Assembly (NCBI GenBank): GCA_002245135.1
Contig: NGBS01000345.1
Coordinates: 1-48,810 of the forward strand
Source: Proteromonas lacertae
Lineage: Eukaryota > Sar > Bigyra > Opalinata > Proteromonadidae
Direction of reading: 5' to 3'
Length of the DNA stretch: 48,810 nucleotides
Part shown: positions 32,697 to 44,355 of the stretch, one piece after another
How the letters are laid out: every line of letters begins with the position of its first letter
How positions within the stretch are numbered: position 1 is the first letter of the stretch
Program-made: the position numbers and the translations under genes
Notes under the pieces: generated by a model
Seen by the model: only the letters and a program-made list of their open reading frames with translations
The model's database searches: none
What the model was told of the DNA's origin: nothing

Positions 32697-35443
32697 CTGG
32701 GTTGAATAATAAAGGGACAGGGCAGTGGCGGGACAAGGGCATGTCCCGGGCAAAAATTGAAAGGGGCGTCCTTTATACTATCTAAAAATAGAAAAGGGTA
32801 CAATTTGCCCTTTTCAATTATTTTATTTGAATTTTTATATTTTGTGCGATTTTAGGGATATTAAACGCTATAAAAATATTTATTCTTTTCATAATTATGT
32901 ATTATTATCTTATAACAATAACAAACAATAATATTTCATTATAATAATAGCCTTAAAAGTAAGGGCTTTGAGATCCTTCATCACTAAAACCTTCATCACT
33001 AGAACTTTCATTTTCATCACTAGAACTTTTATCTTCATCACTAGAATTTTCATCACTTAAACCTTCATCGCTAGAACTACCAGAACTTTCATCTTCATCA
33101 CCAGAACATTGATAATCTAAAGTGTCATATACTATATTGTTATCAATTTCATTCAGCACATCTAAATTATATTCTTCTTCACTAATATCATTATCATCTT
33201 CATTTCTATCTTTTTCTTTGTTTTTTTCTTTTAATAAATCATATTTTATTCTTAAAATATTATTTATAGTATTAAGCTGTAATTTATTTCTAATATGATT
33301 ATGAACTATTCCCTCAATACTAAATGAACGTTCAATAAATGAGCTTGTGACAGGAATAGTTGAAAGAATATCATATAGCTTCTTAACATTTGGGTAAAAA
33401 ACTCCATACATATTGTACCATATATTAGTTGATATCTTTTTCGAAAATATATCTGAAGGGCACTTTTTGGAGTATGGTTTTCTTCTTTCAAAATGATATA
33501 TCTCATTTAATGCTTTCTGATTTAAAATAGGGCTGAATTTAGATAATATATATCTTTTTATATTATCCTTCTCCATGTCTGAAAATTTATGTTTACTGTT
33601 TATGTCTAAAAATTCATATAGAGCTAAAATGCTGTAGTTTGCATGTCTAGTCTCTTTTTTTATAATGTCTTTAATAAGTTCTTTTTCACTTGATGACCTT
33701 TTCATTAACTTTCTTTTAATTTTGGTCAATATTCTGAAACCATCATTTAATGTAGATGAATCTTTGCATAATAAGTGTATATTTGTGGAAATATATTTTG
33801 CAATCTTGTAGCATTCTTTAATTTCTGGTATATCTTCTTCCTTTAATAATTTTATCTGTAATAAAATTTCTTTATTGAGTAATATTTTTCTAAATACATC
33901 GCTATAGCTTGACCATCTCGTATCACATCCCTTGCGTATTTGGATATTTTTTTGTATAATTGAATATATAATTTCTCTAATCTTTTGATTATTATTTAAC
34001 TTATGAATAATGTCATTACACATGATTATCACTTTTTTGTATTTCTCTATTTCGAATACTTTTTTACTGATTAAGTTTAGGATGTGTGCTAAACATCCAA
34101 ACTTTACTACAGGTCTATTTATTTTTTTCTCTAAAATACTACTTATCTTTTTCATGGTGTAGTTGTTATCACTACTCACAGCAACAATGTTTTTAATATC
34201 TAGTTTATACTTCACTAATGTTTGAATTATTAATTCCACTATATTTTCTGATGTTTCTCGTTTATGTAAATAAATGGATTCCAAAAACGAAATATCACTG
34301 CTTTTCTTTATTGCCAAATTAATAACGTTTTCATTGGTTACTGATTTCCAAGAGTCCACAATTATACATATTTTACTGTTATCTACAATTTCCTTTACTA
34401 TTCTTTCTGCTTCTTCGTTCATTGATGCTTTTATTTTGTTTATTGTTATTGACTTTGTAGTTGGATTTAATGCATATATTAGATTTTTAAAGGATTTAGA
34501 TTGTATGGTTCTGAAAGCTAAGTTATTTTCTATAAGATATTTGGTCACCATTAAGTTTATTGCACGTTCATCATATCTCAATTCTGTAAGTTTTGATTGG
34601 ATTAGCTTTTCACTACATCTAATTTAATAAATATAATAAATATATTTATACTTTTTGTAATGACGTTTCAAATTAGTGCAATGAGCAATAATCATTGCCT
34701 TGCACCTTCTGCATTGAATTCTGTTGTATTTTTCAAGGGGTTTCTTTAACACCACATCTTCATTAAAGTATCTATACACAGCATCTCTCGTTTTACCCAT
34801 ATACAATTGAAATGCAAAATGATAGCTCGAAATTCTCAAACCATTTTCTAAATATTCAAATAATTGCTTGAAATACATTAAGTAGTATGCAAAATATACT
34901 AAATAGTAATTTTGAAATAGTTTTTCTATTAGTTTATGAAATATATTATGTTATTATCATAACAAGTACTATTGATTATCAATTAACTGAAAATACCCAT
35001 TCTATAGCTATACTTCTTAATTATCTATATGATATATGTGTAATATACAAAATTATTTATTATATAAATTTCATTTATGTTCAGTGACGTCAATCACCTT
35101 GAAATGTACATAATGTATATATATGCATATCAGAATATGATATACAGTATGTATATTCTATATAATTAGTATATATGCATAAACATATGATATTATATAA
35201 TCATAAGAAAAGTAGATGACTATTATGCTATAATACACAATAATATATCCTTTTTAACATATGTTAGTATATCTAGATGATAATATGGAAAAGTTATAAC
35301 AAAAAATCAGAAAAAATATACTACAGCATAACACATGGTAATATTACTATGCCCGAGCAGTAAGGGGCAGGCTTCTTTTCAGCTGAAAAAAAAGGGGCAA
35401 AAATAGGGCAAAATTCGAAAAGGACGCCCTTTATCGAACCCAG
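32697..35443 (-). mobile_element. hAT DNA transposon inserted in the Polinton right arm, 2,747 bp
   Basis: Flanked by an 8-bp target duplication GTCTAAAT (32689-32696 and 35444-35451), the hAT size. Both ends begin CTGGGTT, followed by imperfect ATAAAGGG; subterminal GGGCAAAA and GGCGTCCTTT motifs recur at both ends. The left arm preserves the empty site, which fixes the borders to the base. It encodes one intact two-exon transposase. The 565 bp between the transposase start and the right end is AT-rich, with TATATGCATA-type repeats and no gene. Because target duplication and gene are intact, the insertion is young and postdates the Polinton palindrome. Confidence 0.93.
32953..34878 (-). CDS. 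hAT transposase with BED-type zinc finger, intact
   Basis: Exon 1 (34652-34878) and exon 2 (32953-34618) join across a 33-nt intron (34619-34651, GTATAAATA...AATTAG) to an exact 631-codon frame (630 residues). Exon 1 holds the DNA-binding BED-like finger (CRRCKAMIIAHCTNLKRHYK). Exon 2 has the RNase H-fold catalytic core: IIVDSWKSVTNE with the first Asp, AVSSDN with the second, then KFGCLAHILNLISKKV (the hAT CxxH motif) and GCDTRWSS. The C-terminal dimerisation motif is SSFIERSFSIEG...RNKL. An acidic Ser/Asp/Glu tail follows. The closest style is DUF659-containing hATs. Splicing is inferred from frame and motif continuity. Confidence 0.9.
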
Positions 35444-37785
35444 GTCTAAATCGAAATTTCTAAACACTACTTTTCTAAAGTGATCGAATACTGAAGATAA
35501 AGTGAGTACATCCATAGCTAGATAGAAGAGGTTATAATCCATCAAATCTTTGCACTGGAGTACATCCCACAAATCACAACATGATGCATACTCTACATCT
35601 GTAATATTTTCATCCTGCTTGAGTTTTGAATAAAATGCTTCTTTGGGTGGTAAATGGCTAGTTTTATAATATTTGTCCAAAGTATCGCAATATTCGTAAG
35701 GGAAGTGTCCTTTTTCCAAACCCCACCTATATATGAAATCATCTGTTGCCCCACCTTTGGCATTTTTGATTTCAGTATTTTGAGGTAAATCTTCTTGATA
35801 TGTTTCAGTGTCCCAATATAGGGCTACTGGCATCATTTGCATAAACTTGTAATTTTTGAACGATATTCTTGTATTTGGTTCTGGGAACTTTCTAATAATA
35901 CCTCTATTACTTTTTAATTGACAATTGATTTTTTGATGGTATATTATAGATCTATTGGTAAATAAACTGCAGAAGCAATATGGGCATCTCTCTACATAAT
36001 TACTACATTTTTTATCCAATGGTAGTAAAAATGCATTTAAATTGGTAATAGGATAAAAATGGTTTCCATAGAAAAGTATATTAGCATGTGGCCAATTTTT
36101 GTTTTTATCTTGTTGGGTGACATATAATGGTATAGCTTCATTAGAATCCACTGTGAATACATTTAATGTAATTTTGTTACACTTCTCAAATTTTCTTATA
36201 CCATGCTGGTGATTCATTGGATCCACAGGAAATTCTAAGTAATTCACATTATATGCTTCAACATATTTTTTATAATGATATGAGCGATGTCTATTATTTG
36301 GAAACTCCATATAGTGTAATGATGCGGCTACTGCATATAAAAAGCATATATTTTGTCTAGCAACTGTTTTACCAAATTGCAAGTTAAGTATACATTTTTT
36401 GTTGGATAATTCTTTTGGTAATGGAATGTTCTCTATTTCGTTATCATTAGTTGCAGAACCAGTTGTTACACGAGATCGAGCTAAATTAATTGTAACTTCA
36501 TTAATCCATCGAAATCTCAAATCTGACTTCTGAGTATTGAATATCTCACCCATACTATCATATAAGTGATAATACAGCTTTTCTGGTAATACACCACCTA
36601 AATCACCTTTAGAGCATGTAATTACTTCTGTATCAAAACTTTTCCAATTTGACATAGTTTCACCAGTATCATTTGATTCAACCTCATCTGCTGCTATATA
36701 AGCCACTTTGAATGTATAATAAATTTTAGCATAACCAAAATTTTCGATAAATTCTCTAATCAACACCATACACTCTGGTACAACAGCTGGTTCATCTTCT
36801 TGTCTATCTTTCTTAAATCCAGTCAATGCTTCAAACACCAATTCTGGGGATTTTGCGATTTCAAATTTTTCTTTACCAAATTTCACTGGGATTGACATGC
36901 TGAACATTTTTGAGGATGTAATCACTTTATCCATTAATTCTCTTCTGACTGTGATTGGTATATTTCTTAATTGTTGTGGATGATTCTGTACTATATCTAG
37001 AGCTAATAATCCATCTCTATCTTCTTGCTTGGATTCACTACTCACATTGGTGTCCTGGGGATGAGTCTCTTCTATTTCTGATGCTGGTGGTTGATTTTGA
37101 TTTGGAGACTCTGGAATATCATCATCCTCCAAAAATCGCTGAAATTGAGCTGGATCGATTCTTTGAACTTTGGGTGGTGGTGGAGGCTCAGCTAGCACTG
37201 CTGGTCTTCTCTGAGGTGTTTGATACATAGTTTGCTGTTGAGATGGTGCAGATGGACGTGGAAGTATCGGTCTGAATGAACTTTGAGCCAAAGTGTTTAC
37301 TGGATGTTGCTGTAATGGTTGCTGCTGACCATACATAGGTGGTGGTCCATACATGGGCATGGGTACTGGTACCATCATGGGTTGAGGAGCATAGTAGTAC
37401 ATAGACTGCATAGGTGGCATCCCATTGTTATATGGTGGCATACCACCTCCTTGTATCATTGGATGATACATATTGTAACCATATGGGTATTGAGGGAACA
37501 TCTTGAACTTAAAAAATCTTGAATCTTGAATGTCGAATCTGAGTGGCTAGTTAGAGTCTCATGACCAATAGAAATCGATTGCAATATGATTGGGCCACGT
37601 ATCTGCATCAGCCAATGAAATATCGAAAGTCAGTAAAAACTAGTCGTTACAAAATATTTTCAATTTCTTTTTAGTTATGTATAAAGACAATGCATATATT
37701 TTATTTTAAGATGATTTATTTATGTTATATAACCCAACAAAAAACAATTGATCCTGAAACGGATATTTTTTTACTTCTCTCATGT

Positions 37786-38607
37786 TTATGCGCAAGGATC
37801 CACCATGATACCTTTAGCAATTAATTCTTCGATCAATTGACCTTTGCTTGGCTCCCAACATCTTTTGATATGCTCTTGGACCCAATTGTAAGGTAATGTT
37901 GTATCTAAGATAGCAGGAGCTCTTGGGAGTATAATCTCATACATGTTATGATCATAACAACCTTTAAACAGTGGTTCTTTCAAATGATACTGTGGTCCTA
38001 AAATTGTGATTAATGCATTACTGTTAATTAAGAAATCATTGCTCTCAGGTAATATCTTTAGCATACAGCAAATATCCTCTATCTTATCATCATCTGGATA
38101 CTCCAGTACAAACAAATCACTTCCATCCTTATTCTTGACATTCCAAGATTTGTATCCAACTACTCCATCAAACACTACATCTTTAATATTACCAATTCTG
38201 TTACCTATTGCATTACACACATATTCTTCCACCTCGCTTTTCAATTCTGGGATTTTGAAATGATCTTCCTTCTTTAACTTATACTTCTTACACATGAAGT
38301 CTTCATACTCGAGATCGTCTCTGAAGTATTGCCAACTGACATTCTTCTTTACCCACTCTTCACCTAAGGATGTTATCACATGCGGTCTGAAACACTGAGG
38401 AAATCTGACCATCCATAACTTCTTTGGCTGCATTATCTCCAGAAGTGGTTCTTCTATATCAAACTCTGGACCCATTAACATGATTTTCACATTTTCATCT
38501 AAAATCCTCTTGTTTGTCTCTGGAGGGATGATTAGGATAGTACATGCTTTTCTTGTAGTCTCAACTACTAAAAGATCATTCAATACATAAGTTTTGGGTG
38601 AAATCAT
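37786..38607 (-). CDS. Polinton-encoded 273-residue protein, right copy
   Basis: Mirror copy of 21197-22018 with the same 273-residue translation. That the protein is unchanged between arms implies recent duplication or ongoing conversion. Confidence 0.7.
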   Translation of the reverse strand: MISPKTYVLNDLLVVETTRKACTILIIPPETNKRILDENVKIMLMGPEFDIEEPLLEIMQPKKLWMVRFPQCFRPHVITSLGEEWVKKNVSWQYFRDDLEYEDFMCKKYKLKKEDHFKIPELKSEVEEYVCNAIGNRIGNIKDVVFDGVVGYKSWNVKNKDGSDLFVLEYPDDDKIEDICCMLKILPESNDFLINSNALITILGPQYHLKEPLFKGCYDHNMYEIILPRAPAILDTTLPYNWVQEHIKRCWEPSKGQLIEELIAKGIMVDPCA

Positions 38608-38678
38608 GATATATAGTATAACGACTATATTTTTGTATTTTGTTCAATTTTATTGGTTAGTCGATAATGATATAGGAT

Positions 38679-39334
38679 ATGACCAATCATCTTTCGAGAC
38701 GTACCGAAGGTGTCCAATCAAGTTTTGAGAAAATAAAAAATATAGTCGTTACACTCTCTTACTCCAATTTTCTATATTTCATGTCGCATCAATTAATATC
38801 ATCAGATGAACTTTATCATCGTGATTTTCAGATGTTGGTGGATGGAGTGCCAGGTTTAATTAAGAAAGTTAGAGACATTAGGTCTATCGTAAAACCATTT
38901 GTGAGTAAAGGGTCCAAAGGAATGTACAAAGCAATGGCCAATGTGCAACAGGATTTGTTTCAAAGCTATTTAGATGAAACTGTGATAAAGCTGGATGACA
39001 TATACACCCAAGCAAATGGAACCTCAGCTTTAGCAATGAGATGCTATTGTATACCAGAAGACTCAAGTTTCAGCTTCAAATGGAGTGGATTAGGTTTAAT
39101 GGGTGCAAATGGCATGATGTTCTGAAAATGTATGGACCAGCTACTGAAGAGGTGAGATGTATGTTGCATAGCTTTATGGTGGATGAAATATTCAAATACG
39201 ATGAAGCTATTGGACAAGCCATCAATATTTATTACAATTTCCCATCAAGTATTACTCCACCCAAAATAGAGTTATATAGTAAGCTGGAAATAGATAATAT
39301 CAAGTCGGTAGGTAAAATAAAGAAGCAACATTAA
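38679..39334 (+). CDS. Polinton gene of unknown function, right copy
   Basis: Mirror of 20470-21125 with the same broken state. Transcribed outward, away from the centre. Confidence 0.55.
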
Positions 39335-39608
39335 AACATTAGAGTGAATAATTAAAAGTAATCTGATTATTGAATTATGTATTTGTTGGGTGTTAAAGAT
39401 ATTCGTAAATAAAAAATATTTGAAGTGTTTATCAATCATAAGAAAAAAATTAAAATGATAAAGGTTTGAATTTAGGTTTGAATATAAATGTTTTGGTTAA
39501 ATAAACACTATAGGGATAAGATAAAATCAGCAATATGTTGGTTAGCGATTTGTGTACTTAGTTCGAACCATAAGGAATAAATAAACGAAATAATCAATTG
39601 AATAATTA

Positions 39609-40074
39609 TGAAAAAATATCTGTTTCATAATATTTTCATATTTTGAGTGACATAGCATATATGTGAATATGATATGTCAATGGAATAACCGATCGATGGT
39701 ACATCGACTGAGATGGTTAATTTCGATTTTCAAAATATTTCGTAAAATGATAGATGGATTTCATAAAAATTTTCAAATTTCTTTTTATTGCATAGATCGA
39801 TGCTCCATCATGAAAAGAATTGATACATGTGCTTATTATGCCTTATTGAGCATTTGTCAATATGTTCCAATATATATAAAAAAATATTCGTTTCACAATA
39901 TTCTCATGAATTGTGTACTATAGCATATATGTATATAATATATGTCAATCGCATCACCGATCGATGGTGCATCAATTGATAGAGTTTATTTCGAATTTTG
40001 AAATTAATGACAATATGCGATATACACTTAGTTCATAAAACAAAAAATATGTATTTAGATGGATGCAGCATGAC
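39609..40074. repeat. Polinton arm repeat, outer copies, right arm
   Basis: Mirror of 19730-20195. Confidence 0.8.
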
Positions 40075-40374
40075 GAGCTGCATCGATCGGTGTGGTCATT
40101 TTGAGGTAATTACGAGGTCAAAAAAATAGAACGCTTTTTGTAATTGACCATTTTTTACGTGTCAGTTCGTCCCAAAAATGGTCAAAGGAAAAAAAATGGC
40201 ATAGGGAAATGGAACTAAAAATGTCAGGAATTCCCAAAAAAATTTGGCCGTTACATGGTAAAATAGCCGTTTCGTATAATAAAATAGAACGCTTTTGGTA
40301 ATTGACGGTCATGGAAAATTTTCATATATAATAGTTTGATTCACGTTCTATTTCCCTTATTTATACATTATTAT

Positions 40375-40380
40375 AGAACC
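40375..40380. repeat. Polinton target-site duplication, right copy (AGAACC)
   Basis: Matches 19424-19429 and directly abuts the right terminus. Confidence 0.88.
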
Positions 40381-40691
40381 TTTCGAAGAAGAAGAAAACA
40401 GACCTTGGACCTAATAAAGTAAGACGAGGAGGAAGATTTGATCCACGAGATGATAGATTCAGAAGAGATAACAGAGATTACAAACGTAGGTATGATAGAA
40501 GAGATGATCGTCGTGATGATAGATATCGTAGATCAAGAAGTCGTAGTAGAAGTCGTAGTAGAAGCAGAAGTGGAAGAAGAAGAGATGATGATAGATATTA
40601 TAGTCGAAGAAGCCATCACAGTAGTGATAGATATGACAGTAGAAGAGATAGAAGAGATGATCGATATGAAGGTAGAAGATCTTATCATTAA
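40377..40691 (+). CDS. RS/RD-rich terminal exon (SR-type splicing-factor tail), 5' part displaced or unknown
   Basis: Open frame of 104 codons ending in TAA. It starts KKKKTDLGPNKVRRGGRFDP, then runs of Arg-Asp, a RSRSRSRSRS block and RRDDRYEGRRSYH. Arg-Ser and Arg-Asp repeats of this kind occur in pre-mRNA splicing and mRNA-processing proteins. There is no RRM and no start codon; the exon would begin at an AG formed by the end of the Polinton plus the duplicated AGAACC. In the uninterrupted site the sequence left of the Polinton ends CTTACAG, a good acceptor, and a phase-0 donor (AAG|GTAAAT near 19384) exists. However, the exon it implies would start only 12 bp from the divergent kinase start, so the upstream structure is doubtful. 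Confidence 0.55.
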   Translation, partial: NLSKKKKTDLGPNKVRRGGRFDPRDDRFRRDNRDYKRRYDRRDDRRDDRYRRSRSRSRSRSRSRSGRRRDDDRYYSRRSHHSSDRYDSRRDRRDDRYEGRRSYH

Positions 40692-40955
40692 TTTGTAAAA
40701 ATTATGAGAAATTGATTCTTTTTGTATTTTAATTGTGTATATAGTTTAAAGATGGAATTAATTACAATATGATAATAGAAACCAATTTACAAATTATTTC
40801 TATAAATCAATTTCAAAAAATTAAATTCTTCAAATTGATTGGTTATACGTGGAGCAATTTGATTGGGTGTTTGATTAAATCATTATTTTTTGCTCATATC
40901 TCATCAACTAACTATTTTACCACGGTTATTGTAATAAATATTGGTAATTGATCAA
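40692..40955. other. Intergenic, promoter of the NTPase gene
   Basis: 264 bp of AT-rich sequence with no supported gene. It must hold the 3' flank of the RS gene and the promoter of the Crinkler/RHS-type gene. Confidence 0.4.
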
Positions 40956-43900
40956 ATGCGAGGTATTTTTTTTGCATGTTATTACTTTTTTAATAGTAAA
41001 GAGAAAGTCAGTCCAAGTAGATAAAGTAGATAAAAACACCAAAAAACGAAAAATAGAAGATATAGCTGAAGATAAAGATGAAGAAGGTATAGAAGAAGAA
41101 ATGACAGAAATTATTCATACAGGTGTTGTTAATGTTGCTACAGAAGATTGTTTATTCTCCGAAAAGATGGAGAATAAGATTTATCATTTCAAATTCAAAG
41201 TAGAAAGCTTAACTGATGGTATTAGTTTTGGTTATCGTCTGAAAGAAGACTCAATGAGTGAAGGTGATGCATTTGTCGTTTCAACAGTAGGAGATACATA
41301 TGAAGTGATATATGATATGATTAACAAAAGAATGTCAATTAGACAAGGAAATAACAAAGAAGTGAGTGTATGTAGAATTAGTTCAACACCAGTTTACCCA
41401 TATATTGGTGCTAGAAATGGTTCAGTTGAATATTTAAGCTGTTGGAATCTTCCATTACCTATGATAGAAAGATATACAATTGAGGATTGTGATATTAATA
41501 CAACTCAAGATAAAAGTTGTAATGTAGTTAATTACTTAAAGTATATCAATGAATTGTACAGCTATGATAATAATGGCAGTAGTGGTGGTAATAAAATGGA
41601 TGAAATTCAATATGTAGTGTGTAATCAGTTATTTCAAGATATACGTAATAATAAGTATTATTTTAAAATAAATGAAGAAATGAAAGAGAAAAGTGGAATT
41701 TATCATTTCTATTTTGAAATAATGAATGTTGGTAGTACAAAAATTGGATTTGGTTATACAATTGGAGATAAAGTAATAGTAAAAAATGATATTGATCAGA
41801 ATGGTGAGGTATATGAAGTTAAATATAATATGAATGAAAAGAAAATGTTTATTAAACAGGGAAATGGTATTGAAAAACTAGTGTATGAAAACTTACCTGC
41901 ATCAATATATCCATGTATTAGTATTGGTGATAGAAAAGGTTTAGTGAAATTAATAGAATATTATATAGAGAAAAAGGATTATCACTTATTTAATGCAATT
42001 AATATTGAAGATGGTAAAGCTGTAATACATGGAATAAAAGTACCAAATACTATTTGTAGTATATACAACTATGAAAAGTATTACTGGATATCTGAACTAT
42101 TATCAATCAAAGCCAATCCATCAAATATTGATATTAACGAAATAAAAGAAAGAATAGAAGATATATTTATATTAGATGAAATACAAGAAGAATATTTATC
42201 TAATAGTGATATAAATGATTTAATAATACTATTAACATATTTTGATGATGAAAATGCAAAGTACTTAGATTTTCCAGATATTTTTGTTAAAATAGTGAAT
42301 AATTTGAATATAATTGAACTTACTAAACTCGATGAAGATGGTAATATTGAAGAAAGCGGTGAAACAAAGAAATATTTAGAGTTTTCAAAAGCCAATGTAA
42401 AAGTATTCCAGTTTCCAAAGAATATTATTTACATTAGAGATTGTTACTATTCAATGTTTAGAGATATATGTAAACTCTTATCACTTGATAAGATAAATTT
42501 CAATATAGTGATTACAGGTCAGCCAGGTATTGGCAAAACCTCTTTTATATATGTATTGTTGTTCTTTTTAAAGAATAATCTATCATATGATTATAAAGAA
42601 GAAGAAAAAGAATATTTGAAGAAAATACAGTTAATTAAAGAAAATAAAGAGATAGAAGAATTTCTGAATGAATTGAATAAAGAAAAGGAGAAAAGAATTG
42701 TTGATTTGAATATTGTAATAAAACAATTAGAAAAAGATATAGAAGAAAGTAATAAATCTATAAATGTTTTAAAAGAAAATATTAAAACAGTATTTGACAG
42801 AATTAAAAGAATATATGATAAAGAAGTTGATCATAGTGATTTATACATTCATGAAGGATGTAAATATACAATGAAAATATATGATAAAGAAATACATGTC
42901 AGATATTATAAAAATTTAACTAAGACAATATGTGAAGGAAAATATAATTCTAATATTAAAGAAATAGAGAATTTGCATAAATATATTAAAATAATTGATG
43001 ATAAAGAATTGAATCAATTGAATAATTGGATAAAAAGGAAAAATTATAACGATGATGTTGTATTAAAATATGTAATTACAGATAGAATATTAAACAGTTT
43101 GATGAATATAAAGAAAATGAATGATTCAATAGAATTATATAACAAAAGAATTGGAGAAATTACTAGTGAAATTAATAGTATTAAAAAAGAATATAATAAA
43201 ACCAGAAAAGTTGTGAAAAAGAAAGAAGATAAAATAATAGCTGAAATTGATAAAATAAAAGATGTTGAAGTAAAAGAAGAAAATTTAGGTATTGGATTTA
43301 ATTATTATATTTTGGATGCTTGTAAAAAGATGAGAAGCATATATTTCATTAAAGGGAAGAGGAATGGTGATGTTGCAGAAACTCAAATATACAAGTTTGA
43401 AAAGATCAATGGAGAATATATTCTATTTAAAATCAAAATAAATCCACATGATATTAAAAATTCATTGATAATAGTTGATACTTATAATGAGGAGTTTGAT
43501 GAAAGTAACATAGTAATATCAATCAGTTCTCCTGATTCTAAAAATTATGAAACATATATTGATAACAATACTAAATATTTATATTTTGATACTTTAAATA
43601 AAAGAGAAATAGAAGAATGGTTTAAATATTGTATTAATTTTGATAAAGGTAATGAATTTGATGGAATATGTGAAAAGTATGGTAATAATCCTCGACAAAT
43701 ATATTATCACTATTTGTATAAAGAAAACTATAATGGTGATTATTGGAAATATTATAAGCAGTTAATAGAAAGTGTAGTAGGAACAACAGGTTATATTCAG
43801 TTTGTAAATGATTATATGGGAAAGTATGAATTGAAAGAATTATCTAACATTATATTAAAATATGATTTGGAAAAAGTATGGGATAATGATGTTAAAAGAA

Positions 43901-44319
43901 TAATATTAAAACAAAAAGATTATTTAAAATTCATTTCTGAAGAAGTAGAAAAATTAATAGTTTGTAAATTTAATCCACCTAAAAATGAAGAAGAATATCA
44001 TCAGATTGAAGAATATTACACATCAACTAAAGATGAATATATGAGAAGAATGGCATTAAAACAGATAATAGCATATGAATTAAGTAGTGGTATAATTGAG
44101 TTCAATTATGAAGATTCTAATTTTGAAATGAATTCTGAATTATATGTTCCAGTTTATCATCCTCCAAATTCCTTACAGTCAGTGTTTTATATATTGGATG
44201 AAAATAATTTCTTTGATTTGATAATGAATGGAGTATTTATAAAAGTATTACTAAATCATGAAATTATTGAGAATGATGATAAAACAAAAGAAAAAATGAT
44301 AGAATCTATGAAAGTATAA
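40956..44319 (+). CDS. Crinkler/RHS-type P-loop NTPase with two SPRY-like modules and a coiled-coil insertion
   Basis: A seven-base first exon (40956-40962) and a 34-nt intron (40963-40996) give the start MRVKRKS...KKRK, a nuclear-localisation-like stretch, and 1,109 residues in all. Two SPRY-like repeats follow (about residues 60-160 and 210-330; each has IYHFxF, FGY, YEVxYDMxxKRMSIRQGN and VYPYI). Next is the family signature IYIRDCYYSMF, then Walker A GQPGIGKTSF (about 510). About 230 residues of coiled coil and a small globular part separate it from Walker B SLIIVDTY (about 825), SISSPDS and NPRQIYYHYLY. Crinkler/RHS NTPases are effector or transposon-derived ATPases of many eukaryotes. 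The long coil between Walker A and B is unusual. If unspliced, the frame would instead start with a hydrophobic leader at 40948. Confidence 0.72.
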
Positions 44320-44355
44320 ATATATCTTGTATTTATAATTAAATAGAAATATAAT

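Larger units (their letters stand above)
31018..37501 (-). pseudogene. Protein-primed DNA polymerase gene of the Polinton, right copy, split by a hAT insertion
   Basis: Same gene as 22303-26031 in mirror orientation. The hAT element at 32697-35443 lies inside it between the exonuclease-like part and the polymerase motifs, so this copy is broken by one large insertion while the left copy is not. Confidence 0.88.
19430..40374. mobile_element. Polinton-like (Maverick) element arranged as one giant inverted repeat, 20,945 bp
   Basis: Two head-to-head arms (19430-28504 and 28546-40374) surround a 41-bp spacer. Both termini read ATAATAATGTATAAATAAGG and are flanked by AGAACC. The arms are nearly identical; I noted only a handful of base differences plus a 2,747-bp hAT insertion in the right arm. 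Parts per arm, from the tip: repeat-rich spacer, an unknown outward-facing gene, an unknown 273-residue gene, a protein-primed family B DNA polymerase, repeats, decayed small frames, and a GC-rich hairpin near the centre. I could not recognise integrase, capsid or packaging ATPase genes. The polymerase looks whole in the left arm, while several other frames look decayed (at least a few breaks). The intact target duplication suggests a fairly recent insertion. Confidence 0.85.
28546..40374 (-). repeat. Polinton right arm (11,829 bp including the hAT insertion)
   Basis: Mirror of the left arm. The length excess over the left arm is 2,754 bp, explained by the hAT element plus its 8-bp duplication (2,755 bp) and one base fewer in an A/T run. 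Confidence 0.9.

Noticed and set aside
19430-40374. Palindrome as a pure assembly artefact
   Set aside because: Unique spacer, one-arm hAT insertion, scattered base differences and a target duplication argue for two real arms, though long reads should confirm.
40438-40698. 86-codon ORF rich in Ile, Glu and Met
   Set aside because: It is the wrong frame of the RS/RD-rich exon, whose repeats give open shadows in other frames.
40948-40996. Unspliced hydrophobic N-terminus of the large NTPase as a signal or membrane segment
   Set aside because: The stretch is a normal 34-nt GTAT...ATAG intron whose removal gives a basic start in frame.
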